DNA of 64,000 bases from Hydrogenibacillus schlegelii (GTDB taxonomy: Bacteria; Bacillota; Bacilli; Thermicanales; DSM-22653). The stretch lies in NCBI RefSeq assembly GCF_001653195.1, contig NZ_JXBB01000060.1:58043-122042 (forward strand), read 5' to 3'. A program made the translations under genes and the position numbers. The stretch's first letter is position 1; each line of letters opens with the position of its first letter. Shown here piece after piece: positions 19,722 to 30,099 of this stretch. The notes beneath the pieces were generated by a model. It was given only the letters and a program-made list of their open reading frames with translations. It searched no databases and was not told the origin of the DNA.

Positions 19722-21029
19722 GTGGACGCCGCTTCCGGCTCCCCCATCCTCATCGTCACCGGCGGCTTCGGCGACGGCCACCGCCGCGCGGCGGAAGCCC
19801 TGGCCCTCGCCGTCCGCGATCTGGACGCCGGCCGTCCGGTGCACGTCGTCGACCTTTACGCCGCCCTTTCGCCGAAGCTTTATCCGCTCATGCTGCAGGG
19901 CTATCGGCTCACCTTAAGCCGCGCCCCGGAACTCCTCGGAGGGACGTACCGGCTCACCGCCCGCCTTCGGGCGGGGCGGAATAAGCCCGCCGAAGTCTTC
20001 CCCGGCTTTTTTCGTTTTCCCCCGATTTCGCTTCGCCGCGGTCCGCTCATCCTCCTTCCGCGCCTCAGGGTTCCGCGGCCCGAATTTTCCTTCCCGGAGC
20101 GCCTCCGCCTCGGCCGGTCCGCCCCTCTCGGACGCCCGGCTCCCTTCCGCCCCCCGCGGGTCCTGGCGGGGCACGTCCTTCACCTGCTCGAGGCGATGCG
20201 CCCCGCCGCCGTGGCCATCACGGCTCCGGTTCCGGCCCTCTTCCTCGCCCGCGTCAAACGCCGGGCAGGCCTCGCCGTCCCGCTCGCCTATGTGGCGACG
20301 GACCTTCTGCCGCATCCGGCGGTCGCCGAACCCGAGATCGATCGCTTCCTGGTCGCCCACGGGCGCGCCCGGGCGCACCTTGCCGCGCTCGGCCTTCCCG
20401 AAGAGCGCATCCGCGTCACCGGCATCCCCATCCATCCGGCCTTTTCCGCCGCGGCCGAAGTCCGGAGGCGGCGCCTGCAAGGGGACGCCGACGCGGGAAA
20501 ACCGCTCCGAATCGTCGTCGCCGGCGGCGGCTTTGGGATGGCCGAAGGGGCAAAGCGCCTGCTGGAACCCCTCGCCGACGGCGGGAGGACGCTTCCGCCC
20601 CTTCGCATCGCCGTGCTCGCCGGGCGGAACGTCGGACTCCGTAAAACGCTCGGCGATCTCCGCCTTCCGCCGCCCCACCGCCTCGCCGTCCTGCCGTACC
20701 TCTCTCCCCCCCAGGTCGCCGCCCTCTACGCCGCCGCCGACGGCCTCGTGACCAAGCCGGGGGGCCTCACCGTCGCCGAGGCGCTCACGGTCGGCGTCCC
20801 GCTTTTTCTCTTCGATCCCCTTCCCGGTCCGGAGGAAGAAAACGCGCGCTTCCTGCTGGATGAGGGGCTCGCCGCTTCCGGAGGGGCGGACGCCTTTTTC
20901 CGCTGGGTCGGTACGGTCGCCGACCCGACGACGCGGATGGCGCTGAGTCTCCGCCTTCGGTCGGCGCTCCCGCCGAACGCCGCCGAAGCGGCGGCCCGGG
21001 AAATCCTCCACCTCGCCGGGGCCCGGTAG
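19722..21029 (+). CDS. UgtP/MGDG-synthase-like glycosyltransferase
   Basis: 435 residues from the GTG at 19722, which has AAAAGGAGGG seven bases upstream; the ATG at 19695 overlaps the -10 element. The N-terminal MGDG-synthase half begins ILIVTGGFGDGHRRAAEAL (nucleotide-loop GHG-type motif). The C-terminal half carries the UDP-sugar signature DGLVTKPGGLTVAEAL and PLPGPEEENA. A proline/arginine-rich insertion of about 60 residues (~90-150) separates the lobes and is unusual. The likely role is glycosylation of diacylglycerol or a similar lipid at the cytoplasmic membrane. It is paralogous to the fragment at the window's left edge. Confidence 0.85.
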   Translation: MDAASGSPILIVTGGFGDGHRRAAEALALAVRDLDAGRPVHVVDLYAALSPKLYPLMLQGYRLTLSRAPELLGGTYRLTARLRAGRNKPAEVFPGFFRFPPISLRRGPLILLPRLRVPRPEFSFPERLRLGRSAPLGRPAPFRPPRVLAGHVLHLLEAMRPAAVAITAPVPALFLARVKRRAGLAVPLAYVATDLLPHPAVAEPEIDRFLVAHGRARAHLAALGLPEERIRVTGIPIHPAFSAAAEVRRRRLQGDADAGKPLRIVVAGGGFGMAEGAKRLLEPLADGGRTLPPLRIAVLAGRNVGLRKTLGDLRLPPPHRLAVLPYLSPPQVAALYAAADGLVTKPGGLTVAEALTVGVPLFLFDPLPGPEEENARFLLDEGLAASGGADAFFRWVGTVADPTTRMALSLRLRSALPPNAAEAAAREILHLAGAR

Positions 21030-21200
21030 AACCGCGCCGAGGCCCGGGGATCGCCTCGCCCCCGACGCCATCCCCCGAGGAGGCGCCCCGATGTCCGACG
21101 GCCTTAAGCGGGCTCGTCGCGCCCGCCCTCGGGCTCGCCGGGCTTTTTCCCGAAAGACCGGCCGGCGCCGCGGCCGGACCGGCCCCGCCCGATCCGCGGT

Positions 21201-23000
21201 TCAGGCGGTCCCGCCGGCCGCCGGCCCCGAAAGCCGCCGGACGGGAGACAGGATCCGTCCGTCTTTCACCGAAAGGAGCCCCCGCTCGGTGAGGCGCACC
21301 CGGGGAAGATGCGTCGACGACAGGAAAAGGAGCATGTACAGCGGGTCCCGGTGGGGAAAGCCCGCCTTCCGCATCGCGCGGACGAACGCTTCCGTCCGCT
21401 CGATGAGCTCCGGCATGGCGAGGTCGCTCAGGCGGCCGAAGAGGGGGAGCGGCAAAAACCCCGCCTCCTCCGCCGCCCCGACGCCGATCCGCCAGACGAT
21501 CCCCGGCCGTTCGACGACCGCCCGGTACGCCTCCAGGGCCCGCTCCGGCGATGAGGCGAGGACGAGGACGTCGGCGCTCGCGGTAAACGTCGACGCGACG
21601 GCAAGGGATCCTTCCCCAAGGCCGCTCATCACGGCGGCGGTCACCCACCGCCCGTCCCGGTCGACGAGCGCCGCGAGATGAAGCGTCCCGCCGAGCGCCG
21701 CCGGATCGATCCGGTCCCCGCGCACCGGAAGCGGCCGTTCGGCGAGGACGGTGATCACGTCGCTGTGCAGGTGGACGATCGGCTGCGGCGCCCCCGGTGC
21801 CCCGGGGGGAAGAAAATCGTCCGGCCGAAGCGGCGCCGGGCGGACCTTCTGGCGCCGGGCTTCCGGCACAAGCCGTTCCCACGCCGGCTCCGGCAGCCGG
21901 AGTTCCGAGGCCGGCCGCCCTTCGACCCACGTCAAAAGGGGCGTCGGCTCCGACGGCGAGGCGAGGACGTTCACGTCGGCGAGCCGCCCCGGCGCGATCG
22001 CTCCGACCGCATCGTCGAGGCGGTAATACTCGGCGACGTTCAGCGTCGCCCACCGGTACGCCCACGCCGGGGGCGCCCCCGCCTCGAGGGCGAGGGCGAT
22101 CAGCCGGTCCAGGAAGCCGTCGGTCAAAGCCGGCGGCGTCGCCCCGTCGGTCGTGAGCATGAGGCGGGTCCAGGCCGCCGGCACCTCCAGCGCCGCCCGG
22201 ACGAGTTCCGGCAGATCCGGCCGGATCGACGAGTGGCGAAGGGGCGCAAAGTACCCGAGCCGGAGGCGCCGGAGGAGTTCCTCGCCGTCGATCGCCTCGT
22301 GATCCGCCGTGGCACCGGCGAGGGCGAGGCGAAGGAGCGTCTCGTACGAGGCGCCCGGGGCGTGGCTTTCGATGCGCTTTTCCGCTTCGATAAACGGCGA
22401 AAGCCGCGCGAGCGCTGCTTCGTCGCCGGCGGCCAGCGGGACAAAATCGGTCAGTTCCCCCGCCTGAACGACGAAGGGATGGACGGCGAGGGCGGCGAGG
22501 TGCTCCGGCGCGTACCGGGCCGAAAGGCGCCCATCGTGCGCCTGCGGCGTCGTCCGGGCCCACCAGAGAAACTTCACCGGATGCGCCGAAAAGGCCGCCA
22601 TGAGCCGCTCCCACGCCGGAAGGGGGAGAAGCTGAAAGAGCATCATGTTGTCCGCGATGAGCATCGTCGTCCCGCGGCCGAGGACGTAATCGGCCAGCGT
22701 CCACGGATGATACAGCTGAAACGGATGGGCGTGCGGTTCGATGTACCCCGGAACGAGCACCCGGTCCCGGACGTCGACGAGGCGCGTCTCGGGCCCGACG
22801 CGGGGCGCCTCCGGCCCGACGTAGGCGATCCGCCGGCCCAGGAAGGCGACTTCGGCCCGAAGCCATTCGCCGGTAAAAACGTTCAGCACCACGCCGCCGG
22901 AAAGCCACACGTCCGCCGGCGCCTCCCGCCGGGCCACCCGGATGAGCGCCGCCCGCTCCCGGGCCGACGGCGGACGAAGCCGCTTCGGTCGCTTCATCAT
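21201..23000 (-). CDS. yerA: YerA-type adenine-deaminase-like amidohydrolase
   Basis: 599 residues. An amidohydrolase-fold protein with the adenine deaminase layout: YIEPHAHPF (metal-binding HxH), [10 protein letters not shown] (metal-bridging Glu), [25 protein letters not shown], and LTTDGATPP (late Asp). The C-terminal [15 protein letters not shown] lobe matches Ade/YerA. Most metal ligands therefore survive, unlike a plain pseudoenzyme. Purine deamination is plausible but the substrate is untested. CAAAGGAGG precedes the double ATG at 23000. It lies between yerB and the pur genes as in B. subtilis, and is divergent from rocD. Confidence 0.88.
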   Translation of the reverse strand: MMKRPKRLRPPSARERAALIRVARREAPADVWLSGGVVLNVFTGEWLRAEVAFLGRRIAYVGPEAPRVGPETRLVDVRDRVLVPGYIEPHAHPFQLYHPWTLADYVLGRGTTMLIADNMMLFQLLPLPAWERLMAAFSAHPVKFLWWARTTPQAHDGRLSARYAPEHLAALAVHPFVVQAGELTDFVPLAAGDEAALARLSPFIEAEKRIESHAPGASYETLLRLALAGATADHEAIDGEELLRRLRLGYFAPLRHSSIRPDLPELVRAALEVPAAWTRLMLTTDGATPPALTDGFLDRLIALALEAGAPPAWAYRWATLNVAEYYRLDDAVGAIAPGRLADVNVLASPSEPTPLLTWVEGRPASELRLPEPAWERLVPEARRQKVRPAPLRPDDFLPPGAPGAPQPIVHLHSDVITVLAERPLPVRGDRIDPAALGGTLHLAALVDRDGRWVTAAVMSGLGEGSLAVASTFTASADVLVLASSPERALEAYRAVVERPGIVWRIGVGAAEEAGFLPLPLFGRLSDLAMPELIERTEAFVRAMRKAGFPHRDPLYMLLFLSSTHLPRVRLTERGLLSVKDGRILSPVRRLSGPAAGGTA

Positions 23001-23091
23001 CGAAGGCCTCCTTTGTACGGTTCATTTCGACGCCGGCGGCCGACCTCCTGCCGGAGCGGTCGGGTTCATCCCGCGAAAAGACCGGCCGCCC

Positions 23092-23120
23092 TTGAGCCCG
23101 CCACCGCCGAACGATAGACT
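23092..23120 (+). promoter_or_regulatory. rocD: Probable sigma-A promoter of rocD
   Basis: TTGAGC (23092-23097), 17 bp, TAGACT (23115-23120), 38 bp before the ATG at 23158. It is in the 157-bp divergent region shared with yerA. Confidence 0.5.
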
Positions 23121-23157
23121 GTCCGTGAAGTGCCCGAAACGAAAGGAGGGCCTCCCC

Positions 23158-24351
23158 ATGCGCCGCTCCGATTCCTTCATCGCCCGCGAACAGGCGGTCG
23201 GCGCCCGGAACTACGCGCCGCTCCCCGTCGTTCTCGCCCGGGCCGAGGGCGTCTGGGTCGAAGACGTCGACGGCCGGCGCTACCTCGATTTTCTGAGCGC
23301 CTATTCGGCGGTCAACCAGGGCCACCGCCACCCGAAGATCATCCGGGCGCTCAAGGAGCAGGCCGACCGGCTGACGCTCACGTCGCGGGCGTTTTACACC
23401 GACCGGCTCGCCCCCTGTCTGGAAAAAATCGCCCAGATCACCGGCAAATCCCGCGTCCTCCCGATGAACACCGGCGCCGAAGCCGTCGAAACGGCGATCA
23501 AGGCCGCCCGGCGCTGGGGCTATCGGAAGAAGGGCGTCCCGGACGGCGCCGCCGAAATCATCGTCGCTCACGGCAACTTCCACGGCCGGACGACGACGAT
23601 CATTTCGTTTTCGTCGGAACCGGCCTATCGGGACGGCTTCGGCCCGTTCACGCCGGGATTTAAGATCGTCCCTTACGGCGACATCGACGCCCTCCGGGCG
23701 GCGATCACGCCGAACACCGTCGCCTTCCTCGTCGAGCCGATCCAGGGCGAAGGCGGCGTCGTCGTCCCGCCGGAGGGCTATCTCCGGGAGGCGTACGCCC
23801 TCACCCGGGCCCAGGGCGTCCTCTTCATGGCCGACGAAATTCAGACCGGCCTCGGCCGCACCGGCCGGATGTTCGCCTGCGACTGGGAAGGCGTCGTCCC
23901 GGACGTCTACATCCTCGGCAAAGCCTTGGGCGGCGGCGTCTACCCGGTCTCCGCCGTCGCCGCCGACGAAACGGTGCTCGACGTCTTCGACCCCGGCTCC
24001 CACGGCTCGACGTTCGGCGGCAACCCCCTCGCCTGCGCCGTCGCCCTCGCCGCCCTCGAAGTCATCGAGGAAGAACGGCTTCCGGAACGGGCGGCCGCCC
24101 TCGGCGAACGCTTTCTCGCCGCCCTCAAAGCCATCCGTCACCCGGACATCGTCGACGTCCGCGGCCGGGGACTCCTCATCGGCATGGAGCTCCGGGTCCC
24201 GGCCCGCCCCTACGCCGAGCGGCTCCTGGAAAAGGGGCTCCTCGTCAAAGAGACCCGGGAGACGGTCCTTCGCTTCGCCCCGCCGCTTACGATCGGCGAC
24301 GCCGAACTCGACTTCGCCCTCGACGTCATCCGGGAGGTCTTTCACTCCTAA
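23158..24351 (+). CDS. rocD: Ornithine aminotransferase
   Basis: 397 residues, a normal length. A PLP enzyme of aminotransferase class III converting ornithine and 2-oxoglutarate to glutamate semialdehyde and glutamate. Motifs: [35 protein letters not shown] (phosphate cup), [30 protein letters not shown] (Asp for the PLP ring) and [15 protein letters not shown] (Schiff-base lysine near residue 252). GAAAGGAGGG lies just before the ATG; the open frame upstream to 22942 is spurious. Its product is the RocA substrate, so arginine/ornithine and proline catabolism converge, although the genes are 20 kb apart. Confidence 0.96.
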   Translation: MRRSDSFIAREQAVGARNYAPLPVVLARAEGVWVEDVDGRRYLDFLSAYSAVNQGHRHPKIIRALKEQADRLTLTSRAFYTDRLAPCLEKIAQITGKSRVLPMNTGAEAVETAIKAARRWGYRKKGVPDGAAEIIVAHGNFHGRTTTIISFSSEPAYRDGFGPFTPGFKIVPYGDIDALRAAITPNTVAFLVEPIQGEGGVVVPPEGYLREAYALTRAQGVLFMADEIQTGLGRTGRMFACDWEGVVPDVYILGKALGGGVYPVSAVAADETVLDVFDPGSHGSTFGGNPLACAVALAALEVIEEERLPERAAALGERFLAALKAIRHPDIVDVRGRGLLIGMELRVPARPYAERLLEKGLLVKETRETVLRFAPPLTIGDAELDFALDVIREVFHS

Positions 24352-24499
24352 GCGATCCGGGCGATCCCGATCCCGCCGGCAAACCCCGAGCCGGCACCGG
24401 TCGACGCCAAGGAATGGCCCGGGCGGCCCCGAGACCCGGCCGGCGTGAAGCGGCCGGGCGCCGGCCGAAGCGGGGACCCGGCGGCCGCCTCCGTCCCGC

Positions 24500-25261
24500 C
24501 TACCGCCGGAGCTGATGGGCGGAGGTGAACACGAGCGGCACCGACAGGACGTACAGGGTGGCCGCCGTCACCGCCGCCCCCCCGGCGATGGCGTACATGA
24601 TGAGGATCTGGTACCCGATCGCCAAAAGCGGCGAGGCTCCGGCGACGATCATCCCCGTCATCATGCCGGGAAGCTGGACGATCCCGACCGTCTTCAGCGT
24701 ATCCAGGCTCGGCAGCATCGTTGCCCGCACCGCCTCTTGGGCGATCTCCCGGTACGCCTGCCGGCGGTCGGCGCCGAGCGAAAGCCAGAGGATCAGCACC
24801 TCTTCCCGTTCCCGCCGGCCCGCCAGCAGACGATCGTAAAACAGGCCGGCGACGATCATCGCGTTGCCGACGATCATGCCGCTCATCGGCACGATCGTTT
24901 CCGGGCGGGCCGGAACGATTCGGAGGCCGAAAAAAAGCCCCATCGCCACCGCCTCCGCCAGCGTCAACGCGAGCGCAATGCGGAAGAAGGCGCCGGGGCG
25001 CCGCCCGGCCTTTTTCCAGGCGGTCCAGGCGGCGACGCCGAGCATCGCGCCGAGGGGGAGAAGAAGCCACGCGGGCGAGCGGGCGCGAAACAGCCAGGAC
25101 AGCACCGCCCCGGCGGCCATCAATTGAAGAAACGTCCGGATTGTGCCGACGGCGATCTCCCGCGTCAGATCCAGCCGGAGCCCGTAAGCGATCGCGCCGA
25201 CGAGGAGCATGAACCCGAGACCGAACGCCGGCACGGAGAGCGCCTCTTTCCACTCCGGCAC
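24500..25261 (-). CDS. fetB: FetB/YbbM-type ABC exporter permease
   Basis: 253 residues from the GTG at 25261, with GGAAGGAGGGG upstream. Six to seven membrane segments and the family core GTIRTFLQLMAAGAVLSWLF, PMSGMIVGNAMIVAG and VGIVQLPGMMTGMIVAGASP identify the UPF0014/FetB family. FetAB exports iron and limits oxidative stress in E. coli; other homologues affect metal homeostasis. It follows its ATPase by 37 bp. The reading frame extends upstream through a proline-rich stretch that overlaps fetA and is not expected to be translated. Confidence 0.88.
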   Translation of the reverse strand: MPEWKEALSVPAFGLGFMLLVGAIAYGLRLDLTREIAVGTIRTFLQLMAAGAVLSWLFRARSPAWLLLPLGAMLGVAAWTAWKKAGRRPGAFFRIALALTLAEAVAMGLFFGLRIVPARPETIVPMSGMIVGNAMIVAGLFYDRLLAGRREREEVLILWLSLGADRRQAYREIAQEAVRATMLPSLDTLKTVGIVQLPGMMTGMIVAGASPLLAIGYQILIMYAIAGGAAVTAATLYVLSVPLVFTSAHQLRR

Positions 25262-25298
25262 CTTGACCCCTCCTTCCGGTCCCGGTGTTCCCCCGCGA

Positions 25299-26036
25299 TT
25301 AGCGCCGGGCGCCGCCTTCCCCGGCGGCCGTCCCGCGGGTTTCGCCTTCGGCCCCGGCTTCATCCGCGCCTTCCGGCGGGCGGCTCAGCCGTCCCCGCTC
25401 AAGCCACCACATCCGCGACGCCAAGCGGCGGGCCAGCGCCCAGTCGTGGGTCACCCAGACGACGGTGCGCTCCCCTTCGCCCCGCGCCGAAAGTCCCGCA
25501 AACAGAGCCCGCAGGACCCCTTCGGCGCTCGGCGGATCGAGGCTCGCCGTCGCCTCATCGAGGAGAAGCACCTCCGGCGCGAGCAGGACCGCCCGGGCGA
25601 GGGCGACGCGGGCCAGCTCTCCTCCGGAAAGCGCGCGGGCGTCCCGATCGATGAGGCCGGTGTCTAAACCGAAGGCGGCGAGCATCTCCGCCACCGCTTC
25701 CCGCGGACACGGCAGGCGGTGGATCCGGCGGCCGAGACACACGTTGTCCGCCACCGTTCCCGAAACGGCCGTCGCCCGCTGCGGGACGAGGACCACCGAC
25801 CGCCGAAGCTCCCGCGGGTCGTAGGCTTGAAGCGGCCGTCCGCGGAAGAAGATCGACCCGGCCGTCGGATCGAGCAGCCGGTTCAGCAAAAAAAGAAGCG
25901 TCGACTTCCCCGCCCCCGACGGGCCGAGGACGGCGAGGCGCTCCCCCGATTCGATCGTCGCCGAAAGGCCGTCGATCCGCCGCCGGCCGTCCGCCTCGGC
26001 GACGACGACCCCCTCCAGACGAAAAAGCGGCTCCAT
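25299..26036 (-). CDS. fetA: FetA/YbbL-type ABC exporter ATPase
   Basis: 245 residues from the ATG at 26036 (AAAGGAGGGGG upstream). Walker A LGPSGAGKSTLL, Q-loop VVLVPQRATAVSGTV, signature ALSGGELARVALARA, Walker B VLLLDEATASLDPP, and H-loop WVTHDWALA are all intact. It powers FetB. The C-terminal 25 residues (EGADEAGAEGETRGTAAG) are a charged tail not usual in the family. FetA and FetB form a two-gene unit between rocD and the purD end of the pur operon. Confidence 0.88.
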   Translation of the reverse strand: MEPLFRLEGVVVAEADGRRRIDGLSATIESGERLAVLGPSGAGKSTLLFLLNRLLDPTAGSIFFRGRPLQAYDPRELRRSVVLVPQRATAVSGTVADNVCLGRRIHRLPCPREAVAEMLAAFGLDTGLIDRDARALSGGELARVALARAVLLAPEVLLLDEATASLDPPSAEGVLRALFAGLSARGEGERTVVWVTHDWALARRLASRMWWLERGRLSRPPEGADEAGAEGETRGTAAGEGGARR

Positions 26037-26162
26037 CGCCCCCCTCCTTTCTCTCGACCGACGGCCCCCGGCCGGCGGCTCGAGAGATCCGCTTCTTTCC
26101 CCGGCGCCCGACCTCCGAACCGACGGAGACACCAAAAGACGTCAGCGTCATTGTAGCGCAAT

Positions 26163-26235
26163 CCAAAAAGCGCGGCCAGATCGCCTCCCCCGGCCGGCCC
26201 GCAGGCCGAAAGAGGCGCTCCGCCGCGCTTTTTGG
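26163..26235. terminator. Terminator of the pur operon (bidirectional inverted repeat)
   Basis: CCAAAAAGCGCGGC (26163-26176) and GCCGCGCTTTTTGG (26222-26235) are a perfect 14-bp inverted repeat with a 45-nt internal region that can itself fold. On the minus strand the second arm ends in five T, as expected after purD. The rest of the 314-bp gap between fetA and purD shows only a possible TACAAT near 26147-26152 on the minus strand. Confidence 0.6.
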
Positions 26236-26350
26236 CTGTTTTGCCCCCGTTTTCTTTTGCCGCCGCTTTTTTCGGCCGACGCCGGCCGCCGCCCTCCCGG
26301 ACCGGCGTCATCGATCGACCTTGTTCGCCCTTTGTGCCGCCGGGTCCGCC

Positions 26351-27784
26351 TCAGGGGGCTTCAGGACCGGCCCCATCTCCGGGGGCTTTCGCGCCCGGTT
26401 CGCCGACGTCCATCTCCGCCGCTTCTTTTTCGCCGATGTCCGTCCGGTAAAAGAGCCCGCTTTCCGCCGGAAGAAGCCGCCGAAGCGCGTCGTACGCCCG
26501 CGCTCGGGCCGCCGAAAGCGACGCGCCGCCGGCGACGAGGGCAAACACCCGGCCGCTTCCGGCGAAAAGCTTCCCCGCCCGGCGGAACGTCCCCGCGTGA
26601 AAGAGGACGAGCTCGTCCGGCGCCTCTTCAAGCGGCGCCCGATCGCCCGGCGCCCCTTCCTTCCGAAGCCGCGCCGGCGGATCCCCGTCCAGCGCCGGAA
26701 GCTCGATCGGCGGCCGGCTCTCCGTCGGGTATCCCTCCCGGGCGGCGACGACGGCCACCGCCGCCTGCGGCGCCTTTGCTCCGGCCGGCCGGCGAAGCGC
26801 CGGGTCGCTCGGGTCGAGGGTTCCGTCCGCGACGGCCGACAAAAGGGCCAGCCAGTCCAAGGGCGCTCCGACGACGAGGGCCTGGGTCTCCGGATCGCCG
26901 AAGCGAACGTTGAACTCCAGCACCTTCGGCCCCTCCGGGGTGAGCATGAGGCCGGCGTACAAAATCCCCCGGTATTCGAGGCCGCGCTCCTTCAGGCCGG
27001 CGAGGATCGGCCGGAAGACCTCCCGCTCGATCCGCCCGAGCCCCTCCGGCGTCACATCCGGCGGCGGAAGGATCGCCCCCATGCCGCCGGTGTTCGGCCC
27101 GGCGTCGCCGTCGTAGGCCCGCTTGTAGTCCCGGACCGGCGGGAAGAGGACGACCGCCTCGCCGGCGACGGCGCCCATCACCGACACCTCCCGCCCGGGG
27201 AGGAAGCGTTCGACGACGATCCGCGCCGCCGCGTCGCCGAAGCGCCGCTCGACGAAGAAGGCCGCGAGCGCCGCCTCCGCCTCCGTGTGGTCCCGGGCGA
27301 TGAGGACCCCCTTCCCCTGCGCCAGCCCGTCCGCCTTGAGGACCACCGGAAAGCCGAATTCCGCCACCGCCCGCCGGGCCGCCGCCGCATCGTCGACGAC
27401 GCGAAATTCCGCCGTCGGCACGCCGGTCGCCGCCATGAGCGCCTTGGCGAACGCCTTGCTCCCCTCCAGGCGGGCCGCCGCCCGTTCCGGGCCCACGACC
27501 TTAAGCCCCCGGGCCCGGAACCGGTCCGCCACCCCCGCCATGAGCGGCGCCTCCGGCCCGACGACGGCGAGGTCGATGGCCGCCTCTTTCGCCCAGGCGG
27601 CGAGGCCGTCCGCGTCCGTCGCCGAAAGGGGCACGTTGGTCCCGATCGCCTCCGTCCCGGCGTTGCCCGGGGCAAAAAAGAGCGCCACCGCCCGCCCGCT
27701 CCGTTCCGCCGAGCGCCGGATCGCCCAGCCGAGGGCGTGCTCCCGCCCGCCGCCGCCGATGATGAGCACCCGCATCGTCCGCAT
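26351..27784 (-). CDS. purD: Phosphoribosylamine-glycine ligase (GAR synthetase)
   Basis: 477 residues from the ATG at 27784, six bases after AAAGGAGG. An ATP-grasp enzyme of step 2 of purine synthesis. The N-domain starts RVLIIGGGGREHALGWAI, followed by the ATP-grasp ADGLAQGKGVLIARDHTEAE region, PVRDYKRAYDGDAGPNTGGMGA and LEFNVRFGDPETQAL. The family averages about 425 residues; the extra length is a loop and a C-terminal proline/glycine tail ending PGDGAGPEAP. It is the last gene of the operon. Confidence 0.95.
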   Translation of the reverse strand: MRTMRVLIIGGGGREHALGWAIRRSAERSGRAVALFFAPGNAGTEAIGTNVPLSATDADGLAAWAKEAAIDLAVVGPEAPLMAGVADRFRARGLKVVGPERAAARLEGSKAFAKALMAATGVPTAEFRVVDDAAAARRAVAEFGFPVVLKADGLAQGKGVLIARDHTEAEAALAAFFVERRFGDAAARIVVERFLPGREVSVMGAVAGEAVVLFPPVRDYKRAYDGDAGPNTGGMGAILPPPDVTPEGLGRIEREVFRPILAGLKERGLEYRGILYAGLMLTPEGPKVLEFNVRFGDPETQALVVGAPLDWLALLSAVADGTLDPSDPALRRPAGAKAPQAAVAVVAAREGYPTESRPPIELPALDGDPPARLRKEGAPGDRAPLEEAPDELVLFHAGTFRRAGKLFAGSGRVFALVAGGASLSAARARAYDALRRLLPAESGLFYRTDIGEKEAAEMDVGEPGAKAPGDGAGPEAP

Positions 27785-27829
27785 CGGCCGCCTCCTTTCG
27801 CCGTTTTGGCCGCCGCTTCGCCGCAAGCG

Positions 27830-29413
27830 TCAGTGTCGAAAATGCCGCACGCCGGTCACGACCATGGCCATCCCGGCCCGGTCGGCGGCGGCGATCACCT
27901 CGTCGTCCCGGATCGAGCCGCCGGGGTGGATGACCGCCGTCACGCCGGCCGCCGCCGCCACCTCGATCGAATCCGGCATCGGGAAGAAGGCGTCCGACGC
28001 CATCACCGCCCCCCGGGCCCGCTCGCCGGCCGCCTGAACGGCGATCTTCACCGCCCCGACGCGGCTCATCTGCCCGGCGCCGATGCCGACCGTCATCCCC
28101 TCCCGGGCGAGGACGATGGCGTTCGATTTGACGAAGCGGACGACCTCCCAGGCGAAACGAAGCGCCCGCCACTCCGCCTCCGTCGGCGCCCGGCGCGTCA
28201 CCACCCGGAAGGCGGCCGGATCGTCGTCGCCCGCATCCGGCGTCTGCACGAGGAGCCCTCCGGACGTCGTCACCGCCTCCGGAACGAGGGCGCCGAACCG
28301 GTCGGGGGCCGTCCGGGAAAACGCCGCCGGCCGGACGCCGCCTTCCTCCGGCAGAGTGAGCACCCGGACGTTTTTCTTCGCCGCGAGAATGCGGAGCGCC
28401 TCCGGCTCCGCCGACGGCGCGACGATCACCTCGAGGAAAAGCCCCTTCAGGCGGTCGGCCAGGGCCGCCGAAAGCGGCCGGTTCACCGCCACGATCCCGC
28501 CGAAGATCGACACCGGATCGGCCGCATAGGCCCGTTCGAACGCTTCCTCGACCGTCTCCCCGACGCCGGCGCCGCACGGGTTCATGTGCTTGACCGCCAC
28601 CGCCGCCGGCGCCTCAAACCGCCGGACGAGGGCGAGGGCCGCCTGGGCGTCCTGGATGTTGTTGTACGAAAGCGCCTTTCCCTGGTGCTGCACGAACCGG
28701 ACGAGCGCCTCCGGTCCCGCCAGGGGGTCCCGGTAGTACGCCGCCTCCTGGTGCGGATTTTCGCCGTAACGAAGCGCCGCGACCCGCTCGTACGCCGCCA
28801 CCCAGACGTCCGGGAGCGCCTCGAGTCCGTAGGCGTGGGCCAGGGCCCGGGCGATTAAGGCGTCGTAAAAGGCCGTCCGGCGAAACGCCTTGACGGCAAA
28901 CCGCCGCCGAAGCTCCGCCCACGCCGCCTCGTCCGCCTCCCCCTCGAGCGCCTCGATCACCGCCGGGTAATCGGCCGGATCGACGACGACGAGAACGTGG
29001 GCGTGGTTTTTCGCCGCCGCCCGGATGAGGGCGACCCCGCCGACGTCGATCTCCTCCACCCACGCCGCCAGATCGCGGGACCGTTCCAGCGCCTCCCGAA
29101 ACGGGTAGAGGTTCACGACGACGAGCTGAAACGGCCGGATGCCGTGCCCCTCGAGTTCCGCCCGGTGGACCGGATCATCCGGCCGGGCGAGGATCGCCCC
29201 GTGCACCGCCGGATGGAGCGTCTTCAACCGCCCGCCGAGAAGCGGCGGATAGCCGGTGAGCGCCTCGACGTCCGTCGCGGGGATCCCCGCCGCCTGAAGG
29301 TGCGCCGCCGTCCCCGACGAGGCGACGAGCTCCACCCCCCGCCGGGAAAGCCGCTCCGCCAGCGCCAAAAGCCCCGTCCGATCCGACACGCTCAAAAACG
29401 CCCGCTGGATCAT
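27830..29413 (-). CDS. purH: Bifunctional AICAR formyltransferase / IMP cyclohydrolase
   Basis: 527 residues. It does the last two steps to IMP. The N-terminal IMP cyclohydrolase domain contains AFLSVSDRTGLLALAERL, GGRLKTLHPAVHGAILAR and VVVNLYPF. The AICAR transformylase part contains LRYGENPHQEAAYY, the catalytic Lys-His in AVKHMNPCGAG, and the C-terminal SDAFFPMPDSIEVAAAAGV...IHPGGSIRD. The ATG at 29413 overlaps the purN stop as ATGA, so translation is coupled. A GTG at 29425 is an alternative start. Confidence 0.96.
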   Translation of the reverse strand: MIQRAFLSVSDRTGLLALAERLSRRGVELVASSGTAAHLQAAGIPATDVEALTGYPPLLGGRLKTLHPAVHGAILARPDDPVHRAELEGHGIRPFQLVVVNLYPFREALERSRDLAAWVEEIDVGGVALIRAAAKNHAHVLVVVDPADYPAVIEALEGEADEAAWAELRRRFAVKAFRRTAFYDALIARALAHAYGLEALPDVWVAAYERVAALRYGENPHQEAAYYRDPLAGPEALVRFVQHQGKALSYNNIQDAQAALALVRRFEAPAAVAVKHMNPCGAGVGETVEEAFERAYAADPVSIFGGIVAVNRPLSAALADRLKGLFLEVIVAPSAEPEALRILAAKKNVRVLTLPEEGGVRPAAFSRTAPDRFGALVPEAVTTSGGLLVQTPDAGDDDPAAFRVVTRRAPTEAEWRALRFAWEVVRFVKSNAIVLAREGMTVGIGAGQMSRVGAVKIAVQAAGERARGAVMASDAFFPMPDSIEVAAAAGVTAVIHPGGSIRDDEVIAAADRAGMAMVVTGVRHFRH

Positions 29414-30099
29414 CCACCGCCCCACGCCGGTCTTCCCTCCCTCGTTTCGGTTAACCAGACGACCGTCCGGCCGACGACGCGATGGGGCTCGGCGACGAGC
29501 CGGTCGAGCGTCCGGGGATACAGCCGGTGTTCCAGTCGGTGCAGCCGCTCAAGAAGCGTCTCCGCCGCTTCCCCCGGCCGGATGCGGAGGGCGGCCTGGG
29601 CGACGATCGGCCCCGTGTCGATGCCCGCATCCACCAGGTGGATCGTGACGCCGGTGACGCGGACGCCGTAGTCGAGCGCCTGCCGGACGGCGTCTTTGCC
29701 CGGAAACGCCGGGAGAAGCGACGGATGGACGTTCACGATCCGGTTCGGATACGCCTCAAGAAGCGTCGGCCCGACGAGGCGCATGTATCCGGCGAGGGCG
29801 ATCCACCGGACGTCGTGCGCCCGGAGGTGGGAAAGCACCGCCGCCTCGTACGCCCCTTTGTCCGGAAACGCCTTCGGCGAACGGGCCCAGATCGGAAGCC
29901 CGACCGCCCTCGCCCACGCGACGACCGGCGCCTCGGGCCGGTCGCTCACCAGCGTGACGACGCGAAAGCGGCACCGGTCCTGCGCCCGCCAGAGGGCCCG
30001 GGCGTTCGTTCCCTGTCCGGAAGCGAAGACGGCGACCGGCACCTTCTCCTCCGTCGACGGAAAGGCGGAAGACTCCTCCGTCGCCCCCTCCGAAACCAT
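29410..30099 (-). CDS. purN: Phosphoribosylglycinamide formyltransferase (GAR transformylase)
   Basis: 229 residues from the ATG at 30099 (GAGGGGG upstream). It transfers a formyl group from 10-formyl-THF to GAR. Family motifs: VAVFASGQGTNARAL near residue 22, the catalytic region NVHPSLLPAFPGKDAV, and VTIHLVDAGIDTGPIVAQ. The 17-residue acidic head before the conserved core is an addition. A much longer open frame upstream (to 32109) is antisense noise across purM and purL. The 182 bp separating it from purM contain nothing recognisable. Confidence 0.94.
   Translation of the reverse strand: MVSEGATEESSAFPSTEEKVPVAVFASGQGTNARALWRAQDRCRFRVVTLVSDRPEAPVVAWARAVGLPIWARSPKAFPDKGAYEAAVLSHLRAHDVRWIALAGYMRLVGPTLLEAYPNRIVNVHPSLLPAFPGKDAVRQALDYGVRVTGVTIHLVDAGIDTGPIVAQAALRIRPGEAAETLLERLHRLEHRLYPRTLDRLVAEPHRVVGRTVVWLTETREGRPAWGGG

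Noticed and set aside
20785..24345. A 1186-codon leftward open frame
   Set aside because: It crosses the glycosyltransferase, yerA and rocD in a non-homologous frame with an arginine/proline-rich composition. High GC makes stop codons rare in such frames.
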